Under the pieces are notes generated by a model that searched no databases, was not told the DNA's origin, and was given only the letters and a program-made list of their open reading frames with translations. From Costus lasius (Eukaryota; Streptophyta; Magnoliopsida; Zingiberales; Costaceae): 64,000 nucleotides of DNA. Where the stretch lies: NCBI GenBank assembly GCA_027563935.2, contig CM050454.1, positions 21,883,501 to 21,947,500 on the forward strand, in the 5' to 3' direction. The position numbers and the translations under genes were made by a program. Shown one piece after another: positions 11,974 to 21,277 of the stretch (position 1 is the first letter of the stretch; the number at the start of each line of letters is the position of its first letter).

Positions 11974-13419
11974 CTAAGGATGCTATGTTTTTCTTTGACA
12001 GGGATTGCGAGGTAGCCTTCACGAAACTCAAGGCAGCATTAATCTCTACTCCAATAATTCAACCCCCGGATTGGTCATTACCTTTCGAGTTGATGTGTGA
12101 TGCTAGCGACAAAGCTGTTGGGGTAGTCTTGGGACAGAGGAAGGATAAGAAGCTTCACGCCATTTACTATGCCAGTCGCACACTCGACGACGCTCAGATA
12201 AATTATGCAACCATGGAGAAAGAGCTGCTAGCGATTGTCTTTGCTTTTGATAAATTCCGTTCTTATCTAGTTAACTCGAAAATAATCATTTTTACTGATC
12301 ATGCAGCTATAAAATATTTGATCAACAAGAAGGATGCGAAGCCAAGGCTCATTAGATGGATCCTCCTCTTGTAAGAATTCGATATAGAGATCAGAGACAA
12401 AAAGGGGAGTGAAAATCTAGTGGCTGACCACCTTTCCAGACTCAACCGCGACACAGACAAAGAAATTAATGAAGAGTTAGAGATCAATGACACATTCCCT
12501 GAAGAACATCTCTATGCTTTATTAGATCAACAAGTCTCATGGCATGCAGATTATGTTAACTACATCGTGTCTAACATCTTCCCTCCTGATCTCACTTTTC
12601 AGAGGAAGAAGCGATTCCTACATGATGTAAAATTTTATTACTGGGATGAGCCATATTTGTACCAGAGATGTGCGGACGGGTTGTACAAACGATGCATACC
12701 AGAGGTGCAGATACAAGATGTGTTGAGCCATTGCCATACTTCACCTTATGGAGGACACGCGAGGGCCTCTAAAATAGCTTTTAAAGTTTTACAGTATGGT
12801 TTGTATTGGACTTCTATATTCTATGATGCTAAACATTTTGTTTCCACTTGTGACAGTTGTCAACGGACTAGAAACTTACCAAAAAGGGACGAGTTGCTAC
12901 TCAACAATGACATGGAAGTGAAAATTTTTGATGTATGGGGGATAGACTTCATGGGCCCCTTCCCATCTTCATGTGGAAAATGGTACATTTTGGTTGCAGT
13001 TGACTATGTGTCGAAGTGGGTGGAGGCATCCGTTGAAGCTACAAACGATTCTAGAGTCGTTATGAGGTTTATGAAGCGGACTATCTTCCCCCGATTTGGA
13101 GTTCCACGTATTCTAATCGGCGATGGTGGCTCCCACTTCATTGAGCAGACGTTCGGGGCATTATTGAAAAAGTATGGTGTACGGCACAAAATTGCCACGC
13201 CCTACCATCCTCAGACTAGTGGTCAGGTAAAGGTCTCCAATAGAGAAATCAAACAAATTTTGGAGAAAACTATATCGCGATCACAGAAGGATTGGGTGAT
13301 GAAATTACCGGATGCTTTATGGGCTTATAGGACCGCACTCAAGACGCCCCTCGGTATGTCTCCTTTCCAACTTATTTATGGAAAATCATGCCACTTACCT
13401 ATTGAACTTGAGCACAGGG
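11974..13419 (+). pseudogene. Gypsy G1 pol: RNase H and integrase, broken
   Basis: The translation starts in RNase H ([65 protein letters not shown]). It continues through VADHLSRL into integrase, with the HHCC zinc region ([17 protein letters not shown]) and the catalytic segments [17 protein letters not shown] and [13 protein letters not shown] at 12372-12374 stands where a glutamine codon would be expected (CAA to TAA). The frame is then open to 13419, where E3 is inserted after the LPIELEHR segment. RT is absent because E1 is inserted upstream. RNase H preceding integrase is the gypsy order. Confidence 0.93.
13415..13419. repeat. Target-site duplication CAGGG, left copy (E3)
   Basis: CAGGG here and at 33908-33912 flank solo LTR E3. 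Taking one copy out rejoins the G1 integrase frame. Confidence 0.93.
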
Positions 13420-13827
13420 TGTTAGGGAATGACGGGTGTAATTTAAAATTTTGCAGTCCCAGGACGCAGCGGAAGAAGCATTACACCCGAAACACATTCC
13501 TTTCCCAAGGATCCATGCGAGAGAGAAGACACAAGGATGTGTTAGAGATGTACCTCTTTTGCTTGTTTAGATGTCGAAGCCATGTTGAAGGCGCCCAAGT
13601 GTTCGCCCTCTACAAGTATCCACGCGTCGACTCCTTGATCGTTGCTCCCTTCCACGCTCGGTGCTAGCCTCGGGAAGAGAATCGAGCCTTAGGGTTCCTT
13701 CACTCTTCTTGCGCCACCTCCAAGGTTCATGCGCCTAGTGCAAGGAAGATGCCGCCAACTCCTTATCCTCTTCACTCCAAGAGAAGAGGGAGAAGATGAG
13801 TTTCGGCCTTGAGGAAGATTAGGGGTT

Positions 13828-13832
13828 GATTC
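13828..13832. repeat. Target-site duplication GATTC, left copy (A2)
   Basis: GATTC here and at 32089-32093 flank A2 and mark its insertion into the E3 LTR. Confidence 0.93.
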
Positions 13833-15569
13833 TGTTGGGGTATGCCCTTAAGGCTAATGTTTGAGGCCTTGGGATTGTATCAGTATCATGTAATAAACTC
13901 TTGTGTTTATAAAGGCATGGTTATTATTCAGGTTGTTACCTTGTCTGCTGTAATAAGTGTACTACTGAATAATGTCTCAAAGCTGTTCAGCTAGGCTGAC
14001 ATGCTAAATGTCCTTAGTCGATATATCTTGGTGAACATGAGACAGCCTTGATATGATTGAGACTAATATGTATTCTAATCTTATAGGATGCTTCGAGCAT
14101 GGAATAAGATGTAGACTCATGGGTACATTGGATGTACTGGACAGACCCTACTAGGATATTCAATTGCTTGTCACAATGTGAATGATCCTTGATTGCAACA
14201 AGTGGCACATGTCCTCTGACTTGAGATCACTTGTGTTTCTAAATGATGATTGTCATTGTTTTGAGGTAGTTCAATATCATTTGAAACATAATGGTTATAG
14301 ACTATCTTGGATAATGATCATGAGTCAGGTTAGGGCACTAGTGATAGATAGAGGATTGCCGTCTCCTTGTTGAAGGAGTGTGGTGTTCTATAGGGGCCCC
14401 CTAGATGAGATGATTGAGAAAGTGTATGGCCATACCCAGGTGACTATGCTCATCTGATCTAATCATGCTCATCATATTGGAGTTACAAGCTTGACAGGCT
14501 TGTCCAATAAGAACATCCAGTGGCAAAGGAAACATGTAATGCCTAGTGAGTTGATTCACGCTTGTGCTGTGGTTTGGGTGAAGTCTTGGAAGACTCTTTC
14601 CTTTATATCGGGAGACAGTGATGTGTTGCTAGATACCCCTCACTGATCGTGATAACGTGAGTTATCGTTACCGACATTTAAAGGAAACCCTCAGGGTCGC
14701 ACAATTTGGTGATATGGCTTACTTAAGTCAGATCGTGTGGACTGAATTGTTTAGGTTCAGTTTAAAGGGAAAGAGACTCTGATTGTAAGTGAGATCTGGT
14801 CTGATCATGTTTGATTGATTGGGGCTTGAGATCGGTAAGCTTCGATCGAGAGAGTTGATGCTAGATCGGTGAGATCAAGAGCATCAAGAGATGAACGGTT
14901 AGATCTTGAACCCTTTGGTTCAGAGTGAGATCTAGACCATGGCTTGGGTTGGTTTAATTTGGTTCTTGAACCAAATTGAAGTGGATTAAAGTTGCTTGAA
15001 CCGGTTCACAAAGGGTGAACGCTTGGTTCAAGGCGTTAGGCGTTTTTGGTTTGGTTGTGGCGCATGGCTTCATATCTTCCATTTATGGAATGTAATGAAG
15101 GCGACTTCACCTTAACGCAAAAAACGTTTTTGAACGCTCGACTTCACTCTTCTCTTCTCAACGTTCCTCTTTGGGGGCGAAAGGATTCGGACGAGAAGGA
15201 GAAGAAGAAGGTTACTCTCGCCAAGCTTCATCTCGAAACACCCTCACGCGACAAGGATTCTTTGAAGTGCTTTTGCTAGCACAAAGGACTCAAAGAGCAA
15301 GCTATCTTCATCGGTTGTGTGCGTCACCTTTGGAGAAGGAGCACTTGAACCTTTGCTTCCAAGGCATCATCAAATCGATGGCATTGGTATGATCTTTTAG
15401 ATCTATTCCTCTTATACAAGTTGATCATATGCTTTTATGATTGCGATCCCATGAAGCCCTATCTTCCGCTTGCAAAACTCTATATGTGCGCCACAATCAG
15501 GGTTTCGGCTTCCCTCTTGAAAGGGGTTTTCTACAAGTTTCGGCCCCCCTCTTGAAAGGGGTTTCTTCA
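13833..15569 (+). repeat. 5' LTR of A2
   Basis: Bounded by TGTTGGGGTATGCC and GGGGTTTCTTCA. It contains GTATGGCCATAC, the GATGTGTTGCTAGATACC block and, close to the 3' end, ATG-GCA-TTG (15378-15386) followed by GTATGATC. Confidence 0.95.
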
Positions 15570-17329
15570 ATTGGTATCAGAGCATGCGGTTGTATGTAGA
15601 ATCATATGATTGCTTGTTGATTTGTGATCCTTGTTTGTGTTTAACTAGTAGATCTAGTAGTTAGCATCTTGCGCATCTCATGTTTAGTAGTGAAAAATAC
15701 ATGGTGTATGTTTTTACTCCCTTGCGCACGCATATATGATGAAGGAGGGCGCATGTTGAATGATGTAGGTTTTCTTAAAAACTTAATCACTTGTGCGCCT
15801 CACTAGATCTAAGTGGCGCCTACAATAAACCCTTAGATGGGTTGATGGGGTTGAAGTCACCTCTATGTTGGATCCAATAGTCTGATCAGACCATCTGACA
15901 GCCTAGATGGATCGACCAGATGGCACCTGTGCGCAAGCACAAGGTGGCCATAGGTTGATTGCATCTTAGGCGTGTAGCGAGGTCTGGTTGAGACAACCAG
16001 TAAGAACACATGAGTTAGGCCCGGGGTCACACCCGCTTGCCAGAACTCATGAGGGTTGTTCAGCCCTTGGCGCATGCATGGTTGACCATTAGGTCAACGC
16101 GAGTCAGTTAGGACTTGGTGCATGCAAGGGACAGAGGATCTGACTAGATGGATGAGTGGATCCCTATCAATGGACCATTGTAAGGTTGTAGGGCTCATAA
16201 GAAAATTAAAATTGATGCCAATGGGGTTTTCAAAATTTTATTTTCTTGTTAAATGGATCACATGTTGATTTGATGCCATGTGCTTGTTTATTTAATCTTA
16301 TGTGGGTTGCCCTTTTAATGTGTGCTGTGCTGGGGCCTGCGAGCCTGATAAATTATTATTTTGTGATCTGCGAATCACAATTTTTAATTTATTTATAATG
16401 TGTAGTTGACCTGCGAGTCAACCTTGTCTAGATAGATTAAAATGTGTTTCAATCAGACAAGAACACAAAGGCACACATCCAAGAGGGGCATTCACCTGGT
16501 GGCGCACCTAAGGTGCTCTTGGCGCTAGGGCCCTGGGTTGGACCAGATGAAAGGCAAAAGACCCAAGAAGAGCTAGTGAAGACTTAAATTAGGTTAAGGT
16601 CTTACTTAGGCTCTATGGGCTTTTACCACATAAGATCCATGCTTTCTTTTTATTCCATATATAATTAGAACTGCATGAGTTTATCTTCTGCTATCACCAT
16701 AGGGTTTGCATGATAGTTAAGAAGTTAAAAGACCGTTAAAATCCAACGCTAACATATCAAGCTCGTAAGCCTTCTGACGCGAAACCTCACTGTTCTGATT
16801 ATCGTTGGAGCCGTGTTGTACCCACTCAGTGGGCACGTCCATCTATCTTCAGACAGTGCGGGATTTCACCTGCGTGTTACAGAGTAGGGATTTATCCCTT
16901 CTCGTTGCTCAGCATAGCACGTGGTGGTCCAGGGAGTAGGTCGGGTCAGCTTGACCATGTAGGCTACATATGTGGCGCATATGGTAGCACATGGAGGCAG
17001 CCATCTGTGGGATCAGAGACTGTGTTGTACCAACTCAGTTGGCACAGTCTGCTGGATTGCCCAGATGAAGGGGAATCGCACGGGTTGGCGATTGGCTGGT
17101 ACAGCCTACCAGAAATTAGTGCTTGTCATCTCTGTGCATCTTATCTCGCCTGAGCGGGACGCGGAGACCAAGTATGAAATCTGGATCCCATCTCACTAAA
17201 AGAGTGTTACTCTTTCGGACTGTTTACTGGATTTTTCAGTCAGACAAAATAGTGAGAAAAGAATCTTTCTTAAGTCCTGGATTGATTCTAGACATTGATA
17301 CTGACCTTGCTGTTCTTGCATTGTTGTAG
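15387..17329 (+). other. Candidate leader intron of A2
   Basis: The donor is G-GTATGATC after ATG-GCA-TTG and the acceptor is TTGCATTGTTGTAG ending at 17329. The next base starts ATT-CCT-GCA-GCA-ACG-AAC-ACC, in frame with the gag ATG at 17351. The interval covers the LTR end, the PBS and the leader. It has no coding potential that I can support. The palindromes CCCACTCAGTGGG and CCAACTCAGTTGG lie near its 3' end. This is an inference from conserved architecture. Confidence 0.6.
15572..15583 (+). other. Primer binding site (tRNA-Met) of A2
   Basis: TGGTATCAGAGC starts two bases after the 5' LTR. Confidence 0.9.
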
Positions 17330-17350
17330 ATTCCTGCAGCAACGAACACC

Positions 17351-17791
17351 ATGAGCTTCAATGTGCGATACCTACTGGAAAGGGAGAAGTTTGCTGGGCC
17401 AAACTTCTCAGACTGGTTCGGACACCTTAAGATTGTTCTTAAGGCAGAGAGGAAACTGTATGTCCTCGAGACGGCTGTGCCGCCTCAACCCGCTGCGAAC
17501 GCCGCAAGGGCGGTTTGTGATGCTTATGAAAAGCACGTCAATGATAGCATTGATGTCGCTTGCCTGATGCTAGCGTCTATGACGCCACCGCTGCAGCGTC
17601 AGCATGAGGATATGTCGGCTATAGAAATTATAGCGAACCTCAAGATGCTGTATGCTGCACAGGCGAGGACAGAACGCTATAATCTGACAAATCTTTTCTT
17701 TCAGAGCAAACTGGCTGAAGGGAGCCCAATGGGAGCTCACGTGCTCAAGATGATTGGGCACAATGAGGCTCTGGAGAAACTGGGGCATACC
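17351..17791 (+). pseudogene. Copia A2 gag, N-terminal part (before the A1 insertion)
   Basis: The frame begins MSFNVRYLLEREKFAGPNFS at 17351 and runs to the codons for GHT at 17783-17791, where A1 is inserted. It is almost identical to the first 147 residues of A1 gag. The reading frame resumes exactly at 26889 (ATC) once A1 and one ATACC copy are removed, so A1 disrupted a gene that was still open at this point. Translation reading into the A1 LTR ends at 17953 and has no meaning. Gag forms the cytoplasmic virus-like particle. Confidence 0.95.
17787..17791. repeat. Target-site duplication ATACC, left copy (A1)
   Basis: ATACC here and at 26884-26888 flank A1 within A2 gag. Confidence 0.95.
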
Positions 17792-17874
17792 TGTTGGGGT
17801 ATGCCCTTAAGGCTAATGTTTGAGGCCTTGGGATTGTATAAGTATCATGTAATAAACTCTTATGTTTATAAAGG

Positions 17875-17884
17875 CATGGTTATT
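17875..17884 (+). promoter_or_regulatory. Candidate TATA element in the A1 LTR
   Basis: TTTATAAAGG lies about 85 bp into the LTR and is followed by CATGGTTATTATT. A comparable TATATAGGCATGG occurs at the same relative place in the E3 LTR, so it is conserved between families. A second AT-rich candidate, CTTTATATCGGGAG, lies near 18560. No transcription start can be fixed from sequence. Confidence 0.25.
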
Positions 17885-19331
17885 ATTCAGGTTGCTACCT
17901 TGTCTGCTGTAATAAGTGTACTTCTGAATAATGTCTCAAAGCTGTTCAGCTAGGCTGACATGCATATGTCCTTAGTCGAGATATCTTGGTGAACATGAGA
18001 CAGCCTTGATATGATTGAGACTAATATGTGTGCTAATCTTATAGGATGCTTCGAGCATGAAATAAGATGTAGACTCATGGGTACATTGGATGTACTGGAC
18101 AGACCCTACTAGGATATTCAATTGTTTGTCACAATGTGAATAATCCTTGAATGCAACAAGTGGCACATGTCCTCTGACTTGAGATCACTTGTGTTTCTAA
18201 ATGATGAATGTCATTATTTTGAGGTAGTTCAATATCATTTGAAACATAATTATTATAGACTATCTTGGATAATGATCATGAGTCAGGTTAGGACACTAGT
18301 GATAGATAAAGGATTGCCATCTCCTTGTTCAAGGAGTGTGATGTTCTAAAGGGCCCCCCCTGTATGAGATGATTGAGATAGTGTATGGCCATACCCAGAT
18401 GACTATGTTCATCTGATCTAATCATGCTCATTGTATTGGAGTTACAGGCTTGACATGCTTGTCCAATAAGAACATCCAGTGGCAAAGGAAACATGTATGC
18501 CTTGTGAAGTGGATTCACACTTGTGCTGTGGTTTGGGTGTAGTCTTGGAAGACTCTTTCCTTTATATCGGGAGACAGTGATGTGTTGCTAGATACCCCTC
18601 ACTGATTGTGATGACGTGAGTTATCGTTACCGACATTTAAAGGAAACCCTTAGGGTCGCACAATTTGGTGATATGACTTACTTGAGTCAGATCGGGTGGA
18701 CTGGATTGTTTTGATTCAGTTTAAAGGAGATTAAACTCTGATTGTAAGTGAGATCCAGTCTGATCATGTTTGATTGATTAGGGCTTGAGATCGGTAAGCT
18801 TTGATCGAGAGTGTGGATGCTAGATCTGGGAGATCAAGAGCATCAAAGGATGAACGGTCAGATCTTGAACCTTAGGGTTTATTTTGGTCTGGACCAATAC
18901 TTGGGCTGATTTGGTTTGGTCATTGGACCAACTACATTGAACCGGCTCATATGTGAGCGCTTGGTTCATTTGTGAGATGAGATATGCGTTTGGTTCACTT
19001 CATGTGAACGCATAACGCATGTGTTGAAGACTTACCATTTATGGCATTTCGGTTTTGCCATAGTGATGAATGTCTCCACATTCGATCACAAGCTTGGAAA
19101 AACGCTCATCTCCCCTTTGGCTCTCGACGACACTCGAACTCTCGGGTGGTAGAGGTTGACGAGAAGAAGGATCGGCCAAGAAAGCTTTCATCATCTCCTT
19201 CCATTCGACAAGGAACCTTGGGTGCCTTGCTAGCACAAGTGACGCCAAGGAAGTAAGAGATCTTCACCTTGTGTGTGAACTTTTGGAGGAGATCAAAGTT
19301 GCTCTCTTCTTCCAAGCCGACATCCAACTTC

Positions 19332-19340
19332 ATGGCGTTG
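19332..19340 (+). other. Candidate first coding exon of A1 (ATG-GCG-TTG)
   Basis: Three codons ending at a G-GTATGA donor near the LTR 3' end. All A- and C-family LTRs in the window have an ATG-GCN-NNG-GT at this place: A4 (110-102, minus), A3 (4796-4788, minus), A2 (15378-15386), A5 (38984-38992) and C (42826-42834). Joined to 21257 the frame passes straight into gag. Confidence 0.55.
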
Positions 19341-19494
19341 GTATGATCCCTTTAAAGATCCTTTCGCTTATACATAAGTTAACCATATGATCTACATGCG
19401 ATCATGAGGGTGACACCCCTAAAATTGCATTTGCGCCCCCCTCTAGAAAGGGGCTTTATCCGCTTGCGCTCCCCCTTGAAGGGGACCTAACAAT

Positions 19495-19506
19495 TGGTAT
19501 CAGAGC
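19495..19506 (+). other. Primer binding site (tRNA-Met) of A1
   Basis: TGGTATCAGAGC, two bases after the 5' LTR end at 19492. Confidence 0.93.
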
Positions 19507-20746
19507 TTGGGATTCATGTAGATTCATATGATTGCTTCATGTTGCTTGTTTGTGATCCGAGTATGTCAACGCATGTTATAGATCTATCTTGAAGTTTCAT
19601 CATGTTTGCGCTTGTTACCATATATCTAGTTGCGCATGCTAATGTAGATGAAAGCTTCTTACTTTGTTGTTGCGCATGTTGTAGTTGGTTTTTACCTAAA
19701 ACTTGTAACATCTTGCGCGCTCCATTTAGATCTAATGGCGTCTACTATAAACCCTTAGATGGGTTGATGGGGTTGAAGTCACCTCTAGGGTAGATCCAAT
19801 AGTCTGATCAGACCATCTGACAGCCTAGATGGATCGACCAGATGGCACCTGTGCGCAAGCATGAGGTGGCCATAGGTCGATTGCATCTTAGGCGTGTAGC
19901 GAGGTCTGGTTGAGACAACCAGTGAACACACATGAGTTAGGCCCGGGGTCACACCCGCTTGCCAGAACTCATGAGGGTTGTTCAGCCCTTGGCGCATGCA
20001 TGGTTGACCATTAGGTCAACTCGGGTCAGTTAGGACTCGGTGCATGCAAGGGCAGAGGATCTGACCAGATGGATGAGTGGATCCCTATCAATGGACCATT
20101 GTAAGGTTGTAGAACACATAAGAAAATTAAAATTGATGCCAATGGGGTTTTCAAAATTTTATTTTCTTGTTTTAGGATCACATGTTGATTGATGCCATGA
20201 TGCTTGTCTATTTATTCTTATGTGGGCTGCCCATGTTAAATGTGTGCTGTGCTGGGGCCTGCGTGCCTGGAATTAAACTTGTAAATTAATTTGTGATCTG
20301 CGAATCACATTTTTAATTAATCTATTGTATAATTGACCTGCGAGTCAAACTTGTCTAGATAGATCAAATTGTATTTGATTAGACAAGAGCACAAAGGCAC
20401 ACATCCCAGAGGGGCATTCAGCTGGTGGCGCACCTGAGGTGCTCTTGGAGCTAGGGCCCTGGGTTGGACCAGATGAGACGCAAATGTCCCAAGAAGCTCA
20501 AGTGAAGACTTAAGATAATTTAAGGTCTTACTTAGGCTATGGGCTTTTACCACATAAGATCTGCATGCTTTCTACTTATTGCTTATAATTAGAATTGCAT
20601 GTTTAGTTATCTTCTGCTATAGCCATAGGATTTGCCTGATAGTAAGAAGATAAAAGACCGTTAAAATCCAAACGCTAACATATCAAGCTCGTAAGCCTTC
20701 TGACGTGAAACCTCACTATTCTGATTATCGTTGGAGCCGTGTTGTA

Positions 20747-20968
20747 CCCACTCAGTGGGCACGTCCATCTATCTTCAGATGGTGCTGGATTACACCTGCG
20801 TGTTACAGAGAAGGGATTTATCGCTTCTCGTTGCTCAGCATAGCACGTGGTGGTCCAGGGAGTAGGTCGGGTCAGCTTGACCATGTAGGCTACATATGTG
20901 GCGCATATGGTAGCACATGGAGGCAGCCATTTGTGGGATCAGAGACTGTGTTGTACCAACTCAGTTGG
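20747..20968 (+). repeat. Paired short palindromes in the A1 leader
   Basis: CCCACTCAGTGGG (20747-20759) and CCAACTCAGTTGG (20956-20968), each preceded by TTGTA and each able to form a 6-bp stem. Both are kept in the A2 and A3 leaders. C keeps the second and a slightly altered first, and E-family leaders carry CCCACGAGGGTGGG instead. They could be packaging or dimerisation hairpins; this is inference. Confidence 0.45.
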
Positions 20969-21277
20969 CACAGTCTGCTGGATTGCCCAGATGAAGGGGA
21001 ATCGCACGGGTTGGCGATTGGCTGGGACAGCCTACCAGAAATTAGTGCTTGTCATCTCTGTGCATCTTATCTCGCCTGAGCGGGACGCGGAGACCAAGTA
21101 TGAAATCTGGATCCCATCTCACTAAAAGAGTATTACTCTTTCGGACTGTTTTATGGATTTTACAGTCAGCTAAAATAGTGAGAAAAAGGAATCATTCTTA
21201 AGTCCTGATTGATTCTTAACATTGATACTGACCTTGCTGTTCTTGCATTGTTGTAGATACCTGCAGCAACGAACACC

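Larger units (their letters stand above)
17792..19492 (+). repeat. 5' LTR of A1
   Basis: A 1701-bp LTR from TGTTGGGGTATGCC to GGGGACCTAACA, followed two bases later by the PBS. It contains the GTATGGCCATAC palindrome, the GATGTGTTGCTAGATACC block and ATG-GCG-TTG (19332-19340) with GTATGATC after it. Confidence 0.97.
19341..21256 (+). other. Candidate leader intron of A1
   Basis: 1916 bp from GTATGATC to TTGCATTGTTGTAG. It spans the LTR end, the PBS and the whole untranslated leader. Exon 2 would start at 21257 with ATA-CCT-GCA-GCA-ACG-AAC-ACC and reach the gag ATG (21278) in frame without a stop. The leader otherwise holds no supported gene. Splicing would remove the PBS, so spliced RNA would serve as mRNA and unspliced RNA as genome. 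Confidence 0.6.

Noticed and set aside
13420..13667. A separate family whose LTR begins TGTTAGGGAATG on the plus strand
   Set aside because: Both ends are TG...CA in either reading, but comparison with E1 and E2 shows it is an E-family LTR on the minus strand.
14182..14373. Recurring ~63-aa frames in A-family LTRs (also 1272-1466, 18167-18349, 25558-25740, 30702-30893, 37625-37819)
   Set aside because: They occur on both strands of the same LTR block, so their repetition reflects the LTR copies and not a conserved protein.
18350..18362. G/C run GGGCCCCCCC in A LTRs as a regulatory palindrome
   Set aside because: It varies in length and composition among copies (for example 10678-10689, 25741-25750), looks like a slippage-prone run and has no further support.
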